DNA of 40,399 bases, from assembly GCA_902624015.1 (NCBI GenBank), contig CACNVV010000007.1, positions 1 to 40,399 of the forward strand, read 5' to 3'. The notes beneath the pieces were generated by a model. That model saw only the letters and a program-made list of their open reading frames with translations, was not told where the DNA came from and ran no database searches. Positions 16,201 to 24,030 of the stretch are shown here, one piece after another. The translations under genes were made by a program, and so were the position numbers. The stretch is from an uncultured Pelagibacteraceae bacterium (GTDB lineage: Bacteria > Pseudomonadota > Alphaproteobacteria > Pelagibacterales > Pelagibacteraceae). Numbering within the stretch: position 1 is the stretch's first letter; the number at the start of each line of letters is the position of its first letter.

Positions 16201-17100
16201 ATGAGCGTTAAAAAAAAATTCAAAGGACTTTCTGATAAAGCTGTAGGTTGGCTTTTTATTGGACCAACTGTACTTCTACTACTGGCTATTAATATTTATC
16301 CATTAGTCTATGCAATTAAAATGTCTTTTACAAATTTTTACGCAAATAAAATTGGAAGAGAACCTCAATTTGTTGGTTTAAAAAATTATATTAAAGTTCT
16401 TAATAAAGAAGCCATATGGGAAAAAATGCAAGTTACAGCGAGCTTTATGTTTTGGACTTTGTTACTACAAGCAATTATAGGTTTGGGTTTAGCTTTGCTT
16501 CTAAACAGAAAATTTAAGGGTAATGAACTACTAACCACATTAATTGTTTTGCCCATGATGTTATCACCTGCAGTAGTAGGAGTATTTTGGACTTATCTTT
16601 ATAATCCTCAAGTAGGTTTATTTAATTACGTAGTAAATTTTTTCTATGATTTAGGAAGCTTTGACATGATTGGTTCAAGTACGCTTGCTCCTTGGGCTAT
16701 TGTTATTGTTGATACATGGATGTGGACGCCTTTTACAATGTTAATTTGCTTGGCAGGTCTAAGATCTGTTCCAAATTATTTATATGAAGCTGCAGAAGTT
16801 GATAGAGCCAGTAAATGGCAGCAATTCATATATATAACTTTGCCTTCCGTTCTACCATTTTTATTACTAGCTCTGCTTTTTAGAGGGATTGAGAATTTCA
16901 AAATGTTTGACATGGTTGTAGAGCTTACCTCTGGTGGTCCCGGTTCTGCTACAGAGCTTGCCTCAATTAACTTAAAAAGAGAAGCGTTTGAAAAATGGAA
17001 AACAGGTTACAGCTCCGCATTTGCTGTTATTCTTTTTGTTACCATATTTGGTTTCGGAAATGTCTACGTAAAAGTAATGAATAAAATAAAGGAACGCTGA
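16201..17100 (+). CDS. Sugar ABC transporter permease (MalF-type, first subunit)
   Basis: The 299-residue inner-membrane protein has about six hydrophobic segments, beginning with GWLFIGPTVLLLLAINIYP, the usual start of MalF/UgpA-type permeases. The cytoplasmic coupling loop reads EAAEVDRASKWQQF...ITLP. The conserved glycine after the aspartate (EAA-x-x-DGA) is replaced by arginine. It should form a heterodimeric channel with the next gene product, whose start overlaps its stop as TGATG. The two downstream ATPases probably power it. Confidence 0.92.
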   Translation: MSVKKKFKGLSDKAVGWLFIGPTVLLLLAINIYPLVYAIKMSFTNFYANKIGREPQFVGLKNYIKVLNKEAIWEKMQVTASFMFWTLLLQAIIGLGLALLLNRKFKGNELLTTLIVLPMMLSPAVVGVFWTYLYNPQVGLFNYVVNFFYDLGSFDMIGSSTLAPWAIVIVDTWMWTPFTMLICLAGLRSVPNYLYEAAEVDRASKWQQFIYITLPSVLPFLLLALLFRGIENFKMFDMVVELTSGGPGSATELASINLKREAFEKWKTGYSSAFAVILFVTIFGFGNVYVKVMNKIKER

Positions 17101-18044
17101 TGGATACTTCTAGATCATATTTGGAACCTTCGTCTTTTTCAAAAAAAATGGCTGCTGCTATTATCATAGTTTACGCTGTAATTACTTTGATACCAATATC
17201 TTGGATGGTAATGACAAGTTTTAAAAATGTTGATAGTGCTATTTCGTATCCACCCGAAGTTTTGTTTGAACCCTCACTAGAGGGATATGTTAACTTATTT
17301 ACTAATAGGTCAAGACAATCACAAGAATATCTTGATTCATTGCCTCCCCCAGAAAATTGGTATGAAGAACTAGTGAGAAGTAGAGAGATGGTTATAACAG
17401 GACCATCTAAATTTTTAGGTAGATACTCAAATTCAATGATAATTGGATTTGGTTCAACTTTTGCATCTGTATTTTTAGGAGCATTGGCTGCATATGCGTT
17501 TTCAAGGTTTAGGGTTCCTTTAAAAGATGATTTATTATTTTTTATTCTTTCGACCAGGATGTTTCCCCCAATAGCAGTGGCTGTTCCTATATTTATTATG
17601 TACAGAAAATTAGGTCTTGGGGATACTCACCTTGGAATGATCATATTGTATACCGTTGTAAACTTAAGTTTAGCAGTATGGTTATTAAAAGGATTTATGG
17701 ATGAAATTCCTAAAGAATATGAAGAAGCAGCTATGATCGATGGATATTCTAGACTTCAGGCTTTCTTTAAAGTTGTTCTTCCACAAGCAATGACTGGTAT
17801 AGCGGCAACTGCAATTTTTTGTATGATTTTTTCGTGGAATGAATACGCTTTTGCTGTTTTGCTAACTCAATTTAATGCACAAACAGCCCCACCATTTATT
17901 CCTACAATCATTGGTGAAGGTGGTCTTGATTGGCCTGCAATTGGAGCAGGAACAACTTTATTTCTATTACCTGTTATGATTTTTACAATAATTTTAAGAA
18001 AACATCTTTTAAGAGGTATCACCTTTGGAGCAGTAAGAAAATAA
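17100..18044 (+). CDS. Sugar ABC transporter permease (MalG-type, second subunit)
   Basis: The 314-residue membrane protein has an early hydrophobic segment (IIIVYAVITLIPISWMV), a longer periplasmic stretch of about 70 residues and then five more membrane helices. Its coupling loop EEAAMIDGYSRLQAFFKVVLPQ fits the EAA consensus, and the end reads LRGITFGAVRK, typical of MalG-type subunits. Start and stop overlap the flanking genes by one base each, indicating translational coupling. Confidence 0.93.
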   Translation: MDTSRSYLEPSSFSKKMAAAIIIVYAVITLIPISWMVMTSFKNVDSAISYPPEVLFEPSLEGYVNLFTNRSRQSQEYLDSLPPPENWYEELVRSREMVITGPSKFLGRYSNSMIIGFGSTFASVFLGALAAYAFSRFRVPLKDDLLFFILSTRMFPPIAVAVPIFIMYRKLGLGDTHLGMIILYTVVNLSLAVWLLKGFMDEIPKEYEEAAMIDGYSRLQAFFKVVLPQAMTGIAATAIFCMIFSWNEYAFAVLLTQFNAQTAPPFIPTIIGEGGLDWPAIGAGTTLFLLPVMIFTIILRKHLLRGITFGAVRK

Positions 18045-18235
18045 TGCAAGAAGAAAAGTCATTAATGCGAAGAATATTTAGAAGAGTTTACTGGGAAAAC
18101 TTATCGACGATACTAATTTTAATTGGAGTTTTCATGTTGTTACAACCATTTGCAATGTGGATGTTTACTTATTCTTTTATTGTAATTTTAGTAGGAACTA
18201 TAGGTTTCATAATCACAAGCCACTTTCCGGATTAA
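18044..18235 (+). CDS. Small two-helix membrane protein of the ABC transporter operon
   Basis: A 63-residue ORF begins at an ATG overlapping the permease stop (TAATG) and ends one base before the ATPase start codon, so it is almost certainly translated. It has a basic N-terminus (MRRIFRRVYW) and two hydrophobic stretches (about residues 20-36 and 38-57) separated by a short QPFAMW turn, predicting two membrane helices with a charged cytoplasmic tail. A small membrane protein between permeases and twin ATPases recalls GlpU of the rhizobial GlpSTPQUV glycerol transporter. I cannot claim homology from sequence. It may be an accessory or assembly subunit. Confidence 0.75.
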   Translation: MQEEKSLMRRIFRRVYWENLSTILILIGVFMLLQPFAMWMFTYSFIVILVGTIGFIITSHFPD

Positions 18236-18236
18236 T

Positions 18237-19319
18237 ATGTCTCAAATTAAAATAGTAAATTTACAAAAATCATTTGGAGATTTTACTGCAGTTAAAAATT
18301 CTAATTTAACGATTAATGATAAAGAGTTCTTTGTTTTACTTGGACCATCTGGTTGTGGAAAGACTACAACACTTCGAATGATTGCAGGATTAGAATTACC
18401 TACTTCTGGTGAGATATATCTTGGAGATGAAGAAGTTGGAATGTTGAGAGCATCAGAGAGAGATATTGCTTTTGTTTTTCAATTGTTTGCCCTCTACCCA
18501 CACATGAATGTTAGAAACAACTTATCATTTCCTCTCAAAATGCAGGGTTATAAAAAAAGTGATATCAAAAATCGAGTTGAAGAAGCAGCAAAACTTTTAA
18601 GAATTGATCACATTTTAAATTCTAATATTTCCTCTCTTTCGGGTGGAGACAGGCAACGGGTAGCTTTAGGTAGAGCACTAGTTAGAAGACCAAAAGCATT
18701 TTTAATGGACGAACCATTGGGGACTTTGGATGCTGAATTTAGAGAATTAATGTGTCTAGAATTAAAAAAACTACATTTAGATATTGGAGCAACTACAGTT
18801 TATGTAACTCATGATCAATTAGAAGCAATGTCATTAGCTGACCGAATTGCAGTTATGGATGGTGGTGAAATATTACAAGCTGATGAGCCTAATATTATTT
18901 ACAATAAACCTAAAACTAAATTTGTGGCCTCATTTATAGGATCTCCAGGTATGAATTTTTTTGAGGTTAATGAGGGAATTTCTAAAGACCAATCATTTGT
19001 AAATATCGATGGAGCTAAATTTGATATTCCCAAACAATTTGAGGAATCAAAAGGAAGTAAAAATTTCTTTGGTATACGTCCAGAAAATTTAACTCTAAAT
19101 AATAATGAGGGTCTAAAAGGTTCAGTTTTTGGAGTAGAGTATTTAGGATCAAGAAAAATCATTACAGTTAAAACAAGTTTAGGCGAAATTAAAGTCAAAA
19201 CAGATATTTCCATTAGCGTTAAATTGAATGAAAATGTACAGGTTAAACCTTTAAATAATAATATTATTATTTTTGACGGTCAGACAGACAAATCTTTAAA
19301 CAGTGAGTTTATAAAATAA
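18237..19319 (+). CDS. ABC transporter ATP-binding protein, first of two (MalK/UgpC-type)
   Basis: The 360-residue ATPase has Walker A GPSGCGKT (residues 36-43), Q-loop VFQLF, signature LSGGDRQ (134-140), Walker B LMDEP with Glu159, D-loop GTLDAEFRE and H-loop THDQ, followed by an OB-fold regulatory region with IRPEN. The signature has Asp where Gln is usual, and the GTLDAEFREL-MC stretch differs from standard MalK. This type pairs with a second, distinct ATPase in rhizobial polyol transporters such as GlpST. The next gene supplies that partner, with a one-base overlap. Confidence 0.93.
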   Translation: MSQIKIVNLQKSFGDFTAVKNSNLTINDKEFFVLLGPSGCGKTTTLRMIAGLELPTSGEIYLGDEEVGMLRASERDIAFVFQLFALYPHMNVRNNLSFPLKMQGYKKSDIKNRVEEAAKLLRIDHILNSNISSLSGGDRQRVALGRALVRRPKAFLMDEPLGTLDAEFRELMCLELKKLHLDIGATTVYVTHDQLEAMSLADRIAVMDGGEILQADEPNIIYNKPKTKFVASFIGSPGMNFFEVNEGISKDQSFVNIDGAKFDIPKQFEESKGSKNFFGIRPENLTLNNNEGLKGSVFGVEYLGSRKIITVKTSLGEIKVKTDISISVKLNENVQVKPLNNNIIIFDGQTDKSLNSEFIK

Positions 19320-20326
19320 TGGCAAAAGTAGAATTAAAAAAATTATTTAAAACTTATAATAAAAAAATTAAAGCTTTGGAAGATATAAATCTTACGATTG
19401 AAGATGGTCAATTTTTTGTATTACTAGGTCCATCTGGTGCCGGAAAAACTACAACACTTAGATGTATAGCCGGTTTAGAAAAAATTGATTCTGGAGATGT
19501 ATTATTTGATGATGAAAATATAACTCATGATCAACCTGCTTCAAGAGATGTGTCTTTTGTTTTTCAACAATACTCTCTTTATCCTCATTATACTGTTTAT
19601 GAAAATCTTGCTTTTCCTTTGAGATCTCCAATGAGAAAACTTCCTGAGGAAGAAATTAAAAATAAAGTAGAGAAAATTGCTGAAATGCTCAAAATTACAA
19701 ACAAATTAAAAAATAAAGCTACTGAACTTTCTGGTGGAGAAATGCAGAGGGTAGCTATCGGTAGAGCTCTAGTTCGTGAACCAAATATTTATTTGATGGA
19801 TGAACCACTTTCCTCATTAGATGCCAAACTAAGAGAAACTCTTAGAGTTGAATTAAAAAATATTCAATTAAATCTAAACGCTACTATTTTGTATGTTACA
19901 CATGACCAGGCTGAAGCAACAACATTGGCAGATAAAATTGGCGTTTTAAAAGAAGGCAAAATTGTTCAAATTGGAACTCCTGAAGAAATTTATGAAAATC
20001 CAAATTCAATTTATGTATCTCAAAGATTAGGTTCGCCAAAAATAAATATTTTACCTGGTTCTTTGTTTAAACTAAACAACATAACAAAAATTGGTCTTAG
20101 ACCAGAAAATATAGAATTAGGTAATGGACCATACGAAGGAAAAGTTATTTCTACAGAAAATTTAGGATCAGAGACTGTTGTGGCTATTAATTTTCAAGAC
20201 AATGAAATATTAGCTTCAATTCAAGGTAGCTATAATTCATCAATAAATGAAAAGATTAATTTTGACATTAATACAAATAAAGTTTTAAAATTTGATAAAG
20301 GGGATCAAAGAATTTATGAGCGTTAA
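19319..20326 (+). CDS. ABC transporter ATP-binding protein, second of two
   Basis: The 335-residue ATPase has Walker A GPSGAGKT (residues 37-44), Q-loop VFQQY, signature LSGGEMQ, Walker B LMDEP, D-loop SSLDAKLRE and H-loop THDQ. A shortened C-terminal regulatory domain retains GLRPENIEL. It differs clearly from the preceding ATPase, so the transporter probably has an asymmetric ATPase pair. The dhaL start codon lies inside its last codons, implying translational coupling of transport and kinase production. Confidence 0.93.
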   Translation: MAKVELKKLFKTYNKKIKALEDINLTIEDGQFFVLLGPSGAGKTTTLRCIAGLEKIDSGDVLFDDENITHDQPASRDVSFVFQQYSLYPHYTVYENLAFPLRSPMRKLPEEEIKNKVEKIAEMLKITNKLKNKATELSGGEMQRVAIGRALVREPNIYLMDEPLSSLDAKLRETLRVELKNIQLNLNATILYVTHDQAEATTLADKIGVLKEGKIVQIGTPEEIYENPNSIYVSQRLGSPKINILPGSLFKLNNITKIGLRPENIELGNGPYEGKVISTENLGSETVVAINFQDNEILASIQGSYNSSINEKINFDINTNKVLKFDKGDQRIYER

Positions 20327-20945
20327 TTTTTTAATTTCTCAAGCAAAAAATATTCAGATAGTCATTGATGAAAATGCAGCAGAAATTGAAGCACTAGATC
20401 AAAATATTGGGGACGGAGATCATATATTTAATGTGCAAAGAGGTCTTAAGTTAGTAGTTGAGCTTGAAAAAGATATTAAAAACTTACCTTTGCAAAAAGG
20501 TTTAAATATGATTGCTATGAAAGTCTTGTCAGGTATTGGTGGCTCTTCTGGAGCTTTGTTTGGAACTTTCTTTATGTCTATGGCTAAAACACCAGATCTA
20601 GATGGAAATATAGATTTTAACAAAGCATGTGAAATGGTTATAACAGGAATTAATGCAATGAAGGAAAGAGGAAAAGCGGATGTTGGAGAAAAAACAATGA
20701 TGGATGTTTTAATTCCAGTATCAGAAAAACTTAATGAATTAAAAAGTGGCAATACGGATATGAATGAAGGGTTAAGTGAGATAATAAAAATTGCCGAAGA
20801 TAGAATGTTGGCAACAAAAGACATGCTTGCTACCAAAGGTAGAGCTTCATTTTTAGGAGAACGTGCGAAAGGTCATATAGATCCAGGGGCTCGTTCATCA
20901 CAACTTATAATAGATACAATATGCAAATCACTACTTAATAAATAG
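20316..20945 (+). CDS. dhaL: Dihydroxyacetone kinase-like ADP/ATP-binding subunit DhaL
   Basis: I chose the ATG at 20316, preceded by AAAGGGG, over an upstream TTG at 20292. It gives 209 residues, the usual DhaL length. The nucleotide site is clear: Asp28, Asp33, Asp35 and His36 in LDQNIGDGDH, the GGSSGALFG segment, and the C-terminal KGRASFLGERAKGHIDPGA motif. DhaL phosphorylates the ketose held covalently by DhaK. It overlaps the ATPase gene by 11 bases and is followed by dhaK, which reverses the order seen in many operons. No PTS subunit DhaM is in the window, so the source of phosphate is open. Confidence 0.92.
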   Translation: MSVNFLISQAKNIQIVIDENAAEIEALDQNIGDGDHIFNVQRGLKLVVELEKDIKNLPLQKGLNMIAMKVLSGIGGSSGALFGTFFMSMAKTPDLDGNIDFNKACEMVITGINAMKERGKADVGEKTMMDVLIPVSEKLNELKSGNTDMNEGLSEIIKIAEDRMLATKDMLATKGRASFLGERAKGHIDPGARSSQLIIDTICKSLLNK

Positions 20946-20953
20946 GAGGAAAT

Positions 20954-21946
20954 ATGAAAAAATTTATAAATAATGTTGACGACTTTTTAAAAGAAAGTCT
21001 TAATGGATTTGGTAAAGCTCATAGTGATATAATCAAAGTAAATTTTGAGCCAAACTTCATTTCTAGAAAAACAAAAACTAAAGAAGGAAAAGTATCTTTA
21101 ATTTCTGGTGGAGGGAGTGGACATGAACCAATGCACGGTGGTTTTGTTGGTCATGGAATGTTGGATGCAGCGTGTCCAGGTTTTGTTTTTTCAGCACCTA
21201 CTCCAGATCAAATGCAAGCAGCTGCTGAACATGTGGATAGCGGTGCTGGTGTTCTGTTCATAGTTAAAAATTATTCTGGTGATATTATGAATTTTCAAAT
21301 GGGTGCTGAAATGTATTCAGGTAAAAATGATAGTATTATTACTAATGACGATGTGGCTGTTGAAGACTCTACTTTCACAACTGGTAGAAGAGGTGTGGCT
21401 GCAACAGTTTTAGTTGAGAAGATTGTTGGATCACTAGCTGAGAATAGAGGTTCGTTAGAAGAATGTAAAAAACTTGGTGAAAAAGTAAACAAAAACTCTG
21501 GAACTATGGGTGTTGCTTTTACTAGTTGCACAGTGCCTGCTGCAGGCAAACCAACTTTTGATATTGGAAATGATGAAATGGAATTTGGAGTAGGTATACA
21601 TGGTGAACCTGGAAGAAAGAGAGAAAAAATTCAACCATCAAAAACAATAGTCAATAATATGTTGGAAGCTATACTTGATGATTTAAAACCACAAAAAAAT
21701 GACAAGACGCTTCTATTTATAAATGGTATGGGCGGAACTCCTCTTACTGAATTATATTTAGTATACGATGATGCTTGTGAAATTTTAAAATCCAAAGGAA
21801 TTGAAATCACAAGAAGTTTAGTTGGTAATTATTGTACATCACTTGAAATGCAAGGAGCATCAATAACACTCCTAAAATGTGATGAGGAAATTTTAAAAAA
21901 TTGGGATGCACCTGTGCATACTGCAGCTATGCGATGGGGTATGTAA
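20954..21946 (+). CDS. dhaK: Dihydroxyacetone kinase-like substrate-binding subunit DhaK
   Basis: At 330 residues this is a standard DhaK. His57 (GSGHEP) and Asp110 (NYSGD) are catalytic, and His216 (GIHGEPG) is the residue that binds the ketose as a hemiaminal. A strong Shine-Dalgarno AGGAGGA precedes the ATG. Paralogues of DhaKL phosphorylate dihydroxyacetone, erythrulose or apulose, so a small ketose derived from the imported polyol is the likely substrate. A weak hairpin overlapping the stop (21941-21960) and a T-rich run follow, probably ending the transporter-kinase operon. Confidence 0.93.
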   Translation: MKKFINNVDDFLKESLNGFGKAHSDIIKVNFEPNFISRKTKTKEGKVSLISGGGSGHEPMHGGFVGHGMLDAACPGFVFSAPTPDQMQAAAEHVDSGAGVLFIVKNYSGDIMNFQMGAEMYSGKNDSIITNDDVAVEDSTFTTGRRGVAATVLVEKIVGSLAENRGSLEECKKLGEKVNKNSGTMGVAFTSCTVPAAGKPTFDIGNDEMEFGVGIHGEPGRKREKIQPSKTIVNNMLEAILDDLKPQKNDKTLLFINGMGGTPLTELYLVYDDACEILKSKGIEITRSLVGNYCTSLEMQGASITLLKCDEEILKNWDAPVHTAAMRWGM

Positions 21947-21966
21947 AAAGTAATTTACATTTTTAA
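21941..21966 (+). terminator. Candidate weak terminator overlapping the dhaK stop
   Basis: ATGTAAA at 21941-21947 pairs perfectly with TTTACAT at 21954-21960 around a six-base loop, followed by a T-rich run. The stem is only seven AT-rich pairs, so termination would be inefficient. The stop codon lies inside the left arm. Confidence 0.4.
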
Positions 21967-22005
21967 TTAATTTTCGTATTAGAAAGACCTTATTCAAACT
22001 TAAAT

Positions 22006-22971
22006 ATGAGTAGTAAAAAAAAAATTTTAATTATTCAGCCTATTCACCCTGCTGGTATAAAATTATTAGAAGGTAATTCTGATTATGAATTTGAAATAAT
22101 AGATAATACAGATAATGAATTTTTAAAATCCAAGATAAAGGATTGTGATGGTATTTCTATAAGAACTGCAAAACTTACTGGTGAAGTGATAGAAGGTTCA
22201 ACCAAATTAAAAATTATTTCCAGACATGGTGTTGGTTATGACAATATAGACTTAGAGAGTACTAAAAAAAATAATATCACTCTCGCGATCACAGCAACTG
22301 CAAATGCAGTAGCAGTAGCTGAGCATGTAATGTTTATGCTGCTAAATATTTCCAAAAAAGGAAATATGTACGATGAAACTGTTAAAAGTGGTAAATTCAA
22401 TGACCGAAATAAATTGCCCAAAACTGTTGAATTGTGGAATAAAAATATATTGATTGCAGGATTTGGTCGTATTGGACAGGCTTTAATAAAAAGATGTCAG
22501 GGATTTGAAATGAAAGTTTTCGTCTATGATCCATTTGTATCTAAAGAGATAATTGAAAAACACGGTGGTATAAAAGTAGATAGTTTAGAAGATGCCTCAA
22601 AAAGAATGGATGCTATATCCCTTCATGTGCCACTTAATGAAAAAACTAAGAATATTATCAATTATGATTTACTAAAAAATATGAAAAAAAATTGCATTAT
22701 AATCAATGCTGCAAGAGGTGGGATTATAAATGAAATTGATCTAGATAAAGCTTTAAATGAAAATTTAATTCTTGGAGCTGGTTTAGATGTTTTTAAAATT
22801 GAGCCACCTGATCCAAATAATCCTTTACTTAAAAATAATAAAGTATTTTTAAGCCCACACACTGCTGCTTTTACTGATGAATGCATGACAAGAATGGGTG
22901 TAGAAACAATTCAAAATATAATTGATTATTTCGATAATACCTTAGAAAAATCAAAAATTGTAAGATTGTAG
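22006..22971 (+). CDS. D-isomer-specific 2-hydroxyacid dehydrogenase (phosphoglycerate dehydrogenase-like)
   Basis: The 321-residue protein has the NAD-binding GFGRIG (residues 152-157) and the full catalytic set Arg237 (NAARGG), Glu266 (DVFKIEPP) and His285 (SPHTA). It lacks the C-terminal ACT regulatory domain of some SerA enzymes. Family members interconvert D-2-hydroxy acids and 2-oxo acids, such as glycerate/hydroxypyruvate or glyoxylate/glycolate. It lies 59 bases after dhaK on the same strand and converges on iolE, so it may belong to the preceding catabolic operon. The true substrate is not evident. Confidence 0.88.
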   Translation: MSSKKKILIIQPIHPAGIKLLEGNSDYEFEIIDNTDNEFLKSKIKDCDGISIRTAKLTGEVIEGSTKLKIISRHGVGYDNIDLESTKKNNITLAITATANAVAVAEHVMFMLLNISKKGNMYDETVKSGKFNDRNKLPKTVELWNKNILIAGFGRIGQALIKRCQGFEMKVFVYDPFVSKEIIEKHGGIKVDSLEDASKRMDAISLHVPLNEKTKNIINYDLLKNMKKNCIIINAARGGIINEIDLDKALNENLILGAGLDVFKIEPPDPNNPLLKNNKVFLSPHTAAFTDECMTRMGVETIQNIIDYFDNTLEKSKIVRL

Positions 22972-22992
22972 TAAGATATATCGTTTTAAAAG

Positions 22993-23895
22993 TTAGCTTT
23001 TATAAAGCTCGATACCACAAAGATTTAAAGTTTCATTTAAATACTTGTAACCTATTTTTGCGTATTCAAATGGGTTTGCTTTTGCAGGATCTTGTTCCGC
23101 CTCTACTACCAACCATCCAGAATAATTATTTTTCTTCAATACATCAAACAATGGCTTGTAATCAATACATCCATCACCAGGAACTGTAAAAGCACCCTCT
23201 AAAAATGCTCCTCTAAAACTTAAATCTTCATTCAAAGATTTTTCTAAAACACCTTTTCTAATATCTTTACAATGCACATGAATTAATCTTTCACTAAAGT
23301 CGTTTAATATTTTTAACGAATCCCCTTGAGCAAACAACATGTGACCAGTATCTAATGTAAGTTTTACACTATCATGAGTGTTCTCAAGCAATCTTACTGT
23401 ATCTTCTTCAGTCTCTATTACAGTGCCCATGTGATGATGATAAGCTAGTGGCATACCTTCGTCTTCAAGATACTTGCCCATCTCTGAAATTTTTTCATAG
23501 TATTTTTTTGATTCTTCAAGATCCATTTGAGGTCTTGTAGACAATTTTCGATCTGGATCTCCTTGAATTGAACCAGAAACTTCAGCAAAAACCATACAAG
23601 GTGAATTACAATCTTTAAAAAGTTTCAGCTGATCTTGAATTAAATCTTTTTCTTCATCAATACTATTTGCTCTTAAATTAGCTCCATACCAACCTGAGCA
23701 AAGATTTAGATTAAATTCTTTAAGTTTAGGGATTAATTCCTCTGATTTTTTTGGAAATTTACCACCAGACTCAATTCCAATAAATCCTGCCTGACTAGCT
23801 TCTGACAAACATTGTTCTAAAGAAGTATCGCCACCCAATTCAGGCATATCATCGTTACTCCATGCAATTGGTGCTATTCCTAATTTTACTGACAT
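22993..23895 (-). CDS. iolE: Myo-inosose-2 dehydratase (IolE)
   Basis: The 300-residue TIM-barrel protein carries the IolE start KLGIAPIAWSNDDMPELGG, which is diagnostic of the family, and late metal-site segments HCKD, PGDG and VVEAEQDP. IolE removes water from scyllo-inosose to give the cyclic diketone substrate of IolD. It diverges from iolG, the preceding enzyme in the pathway, across 135 bases. The iolD-like gene lies 18 kb away at 3178-5022. The first three inositol-degradation steps are therefore all represented in the window. Confidence 0.93.
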   Translation of the reverse strand: MSVKLGIAPIAWSNDDMPELGGDTSLEQCLSEASQAGFIGIESGGKFPKKSEELIPKLKEFNLNLCSGWYGANLRANSIDEEKDLIQDQLKLFKDCNSPCMVFAEVSGSIQGDPDRKLSTRPQMDLEESKKYYEKISEMGKYLEDEGMPLAYHHHMGTVIETEEDTVRLLENTHDSVKLTLDTGHMLFAQGDSLKILNDFSERLIHVHCKDIRKGVLEKSLNEDLSFRGAFLEGAFTVPGDGCIDYKPLFDVLKKNNYSGWLVVEAEQDPAKANPFEYAKIGYKYLNETLNLCGIELYKS

Positions 23896-23925
23896 AAAAT
23901 TTATTAAAAAGTTAAATCATTATTA

Positions 23926-24001
23926 AATGATGATGTTATGTGCATCAAGAAAATTATATTTTTAATTATTGTTTAATTCATCATTAAAAATGTTTCTTGA
24001 T
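23926..24001. promoter_or_regulatory. iolE/iolG divergent promoter region with interleaved inverted repeats
   Basis: Between the divergent start codons, AATGATGA (23926-23933) has its reverse complement TCATCATT at 23978-23985, and ATCAAGAAA (23944-23952) has a perfect partner TTTCTTGAT at 23993-24001. The pairs interleave rather than nest. A shorter TGATG-N7-CATCA palindrome sits at 23931-23947. These are candidate operators for a local inositol regulator, none of which is encoded nearby. Confidence 0.4.
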
Positions 24002-24030
24002 TTTGTATTTTAATTCTGTTCTATATTCTT

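Noticed and set aside
18899..19213. A 104-residue minus-strand open frame opposite the first ATPase
   Set aside because: Antisense shadow of the regulatory domain, with no supporting signal.
20420..20836. A 138-residue minus-strand open frame opposite dhaL
   Set aside because: It lies wholly within the dhaL gene and looks like a reverse-complement shadow of its codons.
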